Part shown: in pieces, positions 61,165-64,000 of the stretch
How positions within the stretch are numbered: position 1 is the stretch's first letter
How the letters are laid out: every line of letters begins with the position of its first letter
Origin: Alphaproteobacteria bacterium
GTDB taxonomy: Bacteria > Pseudomonadota > Alphaproteobacteria > UBA6615
Direction: 5' to 3'
Length of the DNA stretch: 64,000 bases
Assembly: GCA_021774575.1 (NCBI GenBank)
Contig: JAJFIX010000040.1
Location: 1-64,000, forward strand
Notes under the pieces: generated by a model
What the model saw: the letters and a program-made list of their open reading frames with translations, nothing else
What the model was told of the DNA's origin: nothing
Databases searched by the model: none
Position numbers and translations under genes: made by a program

Positions 61165-64000
61165 AGCGGCCCATTGTTTCGCTGATCTTTTCGACCAATT
61201 CGGCTATTCGATATGGTTTGCGGATCAATATCGCGTCCGCAGCCACCCGCCCTCTATCGACGACGTCGCTTTCGGCATAGCCGGTGGCGAAGATGATCTT
61301 AATGCCCGGCTGTATTTTTTTGGCCTCGTCGGCAATATCGATGCCGCTCAGCCCATCGGGCAAGACGATATCGGTAAAGAGCAAATCAAATCTCCGTTGG
61401 TCTTTCAACTGGCCGCCCTCTAGTAAGCTGAGGGCCTCGGTGCCGGTTGCCGCCTCATGCACCTCATAGCCCTGGTCACGCAGGACACTGACCGGTATTT
61501 CGCGCAGCTCTTCGTTATCTTCGACCACCAGGATCCTCTCGGGCCTACTGTTGGCCCCATCACCAGATCCATTGCTGTCCTTTGATCGTTGTTTTTTTGC
61601 TGTCGGTGTCAGGTCGAGGTTTTCTGATCGGGGCAGATAGAGAGTAAAGGTCGAGCCCTTGCCGATCTCGCTATCGATGGTGATATGGCCTTTCGATTGT
61701 TTAACGAAACCATAGACCATGGACAGGCCTAGTCCGCTGCCCGCGCCGACATCTTTGGTGGTGAAAAACGGTTCGAATATTTTTGCCACCACCGTCGGCG
61801 CCATTCCGGTACCGGTGTCGGTGACGCTGATCTTTACATAGTCCCCTTGGGTAAATTTTTCATCTGCCTCGCCAAAATCAGCCTCCAACCCGGCGTCCAA
61901 AACCGTATTGCCCGCAGTGATAGCCAGCACCCCGCCCCCGGGCATCGCGTGGCGCGCATTGACCGCCATATTGACCAGCGCATGTTCGAGCTGCGATGAA
62001 TCGACCAGGGCAAGCCAAAGATCGGCCGCGGGGTCGATCCGCAAATTGACCGTCTCGCCGAGAGAGCGGCGCAGCATATCTTCTAAACCAAACAGCAAAT
62101 CATCAATTTTCGTGGCACCGGGCACCAAGGTTTGTTTGCGCGAAAAGGCGAGCATCCGCTCGGTCAAGGTCGCACCCCGCTCAACGGCGCGGATGATCGC
62201 TGCAATATTGCGCCGAGATTTTTCGTCGTCGCCGACTTTATCCTGCAAAATCTCGGCATTGCCGATCATCACGCTTAAAAGATTGTTGAAGTCGTGGGCG
62301 ATGCCGCTGGTTAACTGGCCAACGACCTCCATTTTCTGTGACTGGCGCAGCTGGCTTTCGCGTTGTTTTTCTTCGGTCACATCATGGCGAAAAACCAATG
62401 TTCCCCCGCCGTCGATTTTGTAGACCGTCACCTGAACGATATGCCCGTTCCTCATTTTTTGTTCGAAGTTAAAATTGCCCTCTTGAAATTTCTTGATCAA
62501 ATTTTCGACTTGCAGCTCAACAACATGGGGCGGCAATTCCTCGTTGATCAATTCGATATTTGCGCGAATAAGACTGCCAGCCTTTGTTCCAGGCACCAAA
62601 AGACCGGCAAATGCTGAAAATTCCGACCGCAACACCGAATTGCATAAAACCAGCCGGTCATCCCTGTCATAAAGCACCACACCGTCGGCGATGCTTTCGA
62701 TCGTATCGGCGAGCAACTGGGCGCTGATCTTTTTCTCCGTAATATCTTCCTTGACTGCAACGAATTTTTCCACTGAACCATCGGCGCCTTTGATCGCCGA
62801 AATTAAAGCCGATTCCCAGTAAAGGGTTCCGTCTTTGCGCTTGTTTTGAAATTCGCCGCGCCATTCTTGGCCCGACAAAATGGTTTTCCAAAGATCCTCA
62901 TATTCGTCTTTGGATTTATTGCCCGATTGCAGAAACCGTGGGTTCCGACCGATAGTTTCGGCCGCCAAATATCCAGTCATCGTCTCGAATTTTGGATTTA
63001 CATATTCGATATTTCCGTCGGTATCGGCAATCATCACGGCAGCCGGGTTATGTTCGACGGCGCGCGATAATATCCGTGATTTCGCTGCGGCCTGTTTGCC
63101 CGCGGTGATATCGACAACACTGACCGGTATGCTGGCAAATCCGTCCTCGGTCTCGGGGATCTTAAAAGAAATGATGGCGGCAAAGTCTCTTCCATCGAGA
63201 TCCCGGAAATCTACTTCCGACCGGAAATACGTCTCTTGATCCCAATTTGCACATAATTGGTCGGTGAAGATTTCATAGAAATTCGGCCCGATTAAGTCGT
63301 TGATCCGGGAAATAAATTCATCTTTATCGGTGACCCGGAATAGCTTCAACGTTGCGGCGTTAACCTGAAGAATTTTGATCGAGGTCGCCATATCTAGGGC
63401 CGCGCCCTCGGTCACGCTGAGGTATCGCCGCAGATCACGGACGCCCTTGGCCCGCAGCGCCTCGAACGCGCGATAGATTTCCGACATGTCTTGGTTCCAA
63501 ATAGAGATCTCTGAATTTTCAAAGAGCCGCCGGTAATTCGCCTCGCTCATTTCTAGCGCGTGACGACTTTCATCCCTGGCGGTCACGCTTTCGCTAATGT
63601 TTTTGATCAGCCGGTTGCCGGTTTCCACCACCCGGCGCAGCTCGTTATCGGGATAGTTGGCTGGATCGGGTCGAAATCCTGTACCGGGATTACCCGGATC
63701 AATCCGGGAAAAATCGTCGGCCATGCGCATCAATGGAGTGGCCAGCATCCGACGCGAAAGCAACAGCAGGGCGAGGGTCAGCAAAATTGCGGTGACCAAG
63801 GTTCCCAACATATTGCCCAAGGCGCGCTCGGCAAAAAGCAGAAGACCGTGATCCGGTGACACGGCGACCCGCAACGTGCCAACTTGGCGCCCACTCGCAT
63901 CGCCTTCAAACAGATCAATTTTAATTTCCACGAGTTCGGAGGTAATCATGCGAAAAGGCCATGGCGGACGCGAAGTAACTCGTTCTCCTTGGTCGCGCTG
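61163..64000 (-). CDS. hybrid sensor histidine kinase (membrane, multi-PAS, HK, REC), partial at right edge
   Basis: At least 945 codons; the frame continues through the right edge at 64000, so the N terminus is outside the window. The visible part starts in a likely periplasmic sensor region (VGTLRVAVSPDHGLLLF), has a membrane helix (GTLVTAILLTLALLLLSRR) with a HAMP-like linker, three PAS-type regions, the kinase core with GIAHDFNNLL (phospho-His) and GSGLGLSMVYG, and a C-terminal receiver with VVEDN and LLFTDIVLP (phosphoacceptor Asp). Its core is clearly paralogous to the kinase at 29.0-31.4 kb. The ATG at 63949 is only an internal in-frame candidate. Confidence 0.92.
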   Translation of the reverse strand, partial: QRDQGERVTSRPPWPFRMITSELVEIKIDLFEGDASGRQVGTLRVAVSPDHGLLLFAERALGNMLGTLVTAILLTLALLLLSRRMLATPLMRMADDFSRIDPGNPGTGFRPDPANYPDNELRRVVETGNRLIKNISESVTARDESRHALEMSEANYRRLFENSEISIWNQDMSEIYRAFEALRAKGVRDLRRYLSVTEGAALDMATSIKILQVNAATLKLFRVTDKDEFISRINDLIGPNFYEIFTDQLCANWDQETYFRSEVDFRDLDGRDFAAIISFKIPETEDGFASIPVSVVDITAGKQAAAKSRILSRAVEHNPAAVMIADTDGNIEYVNPKFETMTGYLAAETIGRNPRFLQSGNKSKDEYEDLWKTILSGQEWRGEFQNKRKDGTLYWESALISAIKGADGSVEKFVAVKEDITEKKISAQLLADTIESIADGVVLYDRDDRLVLCNSVLRSEFSAFAGLLVPGTKAGSLIRANIELINEELPPHVVELQVENLIKKFQEGNFNFEQKMRNGHIVQVTVYKIDGGGTLVFRHDVTEEKQRESQLRQSQKMEVVGQLTSGIAHDFNNLLSVMIGNAEILQDKVGDDEKSRRNIAAIIRAVERGATLTERMLAFSRKQTLVPGATKIDDLLFGLEDMLRRSLGETVNLRIDPAADLWLALVDSSQLEHALVNMAVNARHAMPGGGVLAITAGNTVLDAGLEADFGEADEKFTQGDYVKISVTDTGTGMAPTVVAKIFEPFFTTKDVGAGSGLGLSMVYGFVKQSKGHITIDSEIGKGSTFTLYLPRSENLDLTPTAKKQRSKDSNGSGDGANSRPERILVVEDNEELREIPVSVLRDQGYEVHEAATGTEALSLLEGGQLKDQRRFDLLFTDIVLPDGLSGIDIADEAKKIQPGIKIIFATGYAESDVVDRGRVAADAILIRKPYRIAELVEKISETMGR

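Overview
The window reads as one chromosomal segment of a GC-rich alphaproteobacterium. The best evidence is the housekeeping block infA - maf - rng - yacG - tRNA-Phe (about 25.9-28.7 kb, minus strand), an order common in that class, together with orphan Flp-type pilins, large hybrid histidine kinases, a MAPEG protein, a phytanoyl-CoA dioxygenase-like protein and many small secreted proteins. I cannot name a genus from sequence alone.

Layout. (1) <1-14.1 kb: part of a podovirus-like prophage related in gene order to Bordetella phage BPP-1. Read on the minus strand it runs small terminase-like HTH protein, tiny membrane protein, large terminase, proline-rich small protein, portal, Bbp19-like protein, scaffold, major capsid, capsid cement, a 59-aa protein, tail tubular A-like adaptor, nozzle-like protein, and a GNAT-like internal virion protein cut by the window edge. 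A CHC2 primase-TOPRIM-helicase is divergent on the plus strand. No integrase, lysis, tail-fibre or reverse transcriptase gene is in view. (2) 14.1-18.1 kb: two Flp pilins flanking a broken lipoprotein gene, a MAPEG protein, and a histone-H1-like AT-hook/HTH regulator. (3) 18.2-25.7 kb: an accessory, decaying zone with an internally deleted SDR gene, an acyltransferase, an AbiEi antitoxin beside a wrecked AbiEii toxin, a TetR-DoxX-DUF1348 unit, a chimeric DUF1127/DUF1348 reading frame and an IS30 remnant. (4) 25.9-28.7 kb: housekeeping. (5) 29-44.4 kb: hybrid sensor kinase, double-domain hemerythrin, cytochrome b561 with an FNR-like box, EamA transporter, YaiI-like protein, a convergent pair of paralogous secreted proteins, an OGT-like TPR glycosyltransferase, cupin and PhyH genes. 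(6) 44.4-57.5 kb: pentapeptide-repeat protein, KAP P-loop NTPase, outer-membrane barrel, two GST-like genes, retropepsin-like protease, Fic protein, LysR regulator, MscL and an HD-domain protein. (7) 57.6-64 kb: TPR-GT9-like glycosyltransferase, tRNA-Gln, Sel1-repeat protein, and a second large hybrid kinase running off the right edge.

Themes. Three separate places carry a displaced, decayed partial copy of a neighbouring gene in the same orientation (DUF1348 tail, pentapeptide tail, and a mosaic of HD-gene start plus Fic segment). Palindromes built on GGGGACACATTACTTAT occur inside the prophage and again at 32.6 kb, resembling small non-autonomous elements mobilised in trans. I found no complete insertion sequence, CRISPR array or rRNA. 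The most novel-looking items are the BPP-1-like prophage, the convergent secreted paralogues with conserved upstream DNA, and the KAP NTPase next to a pentapeptide-repeat gene.
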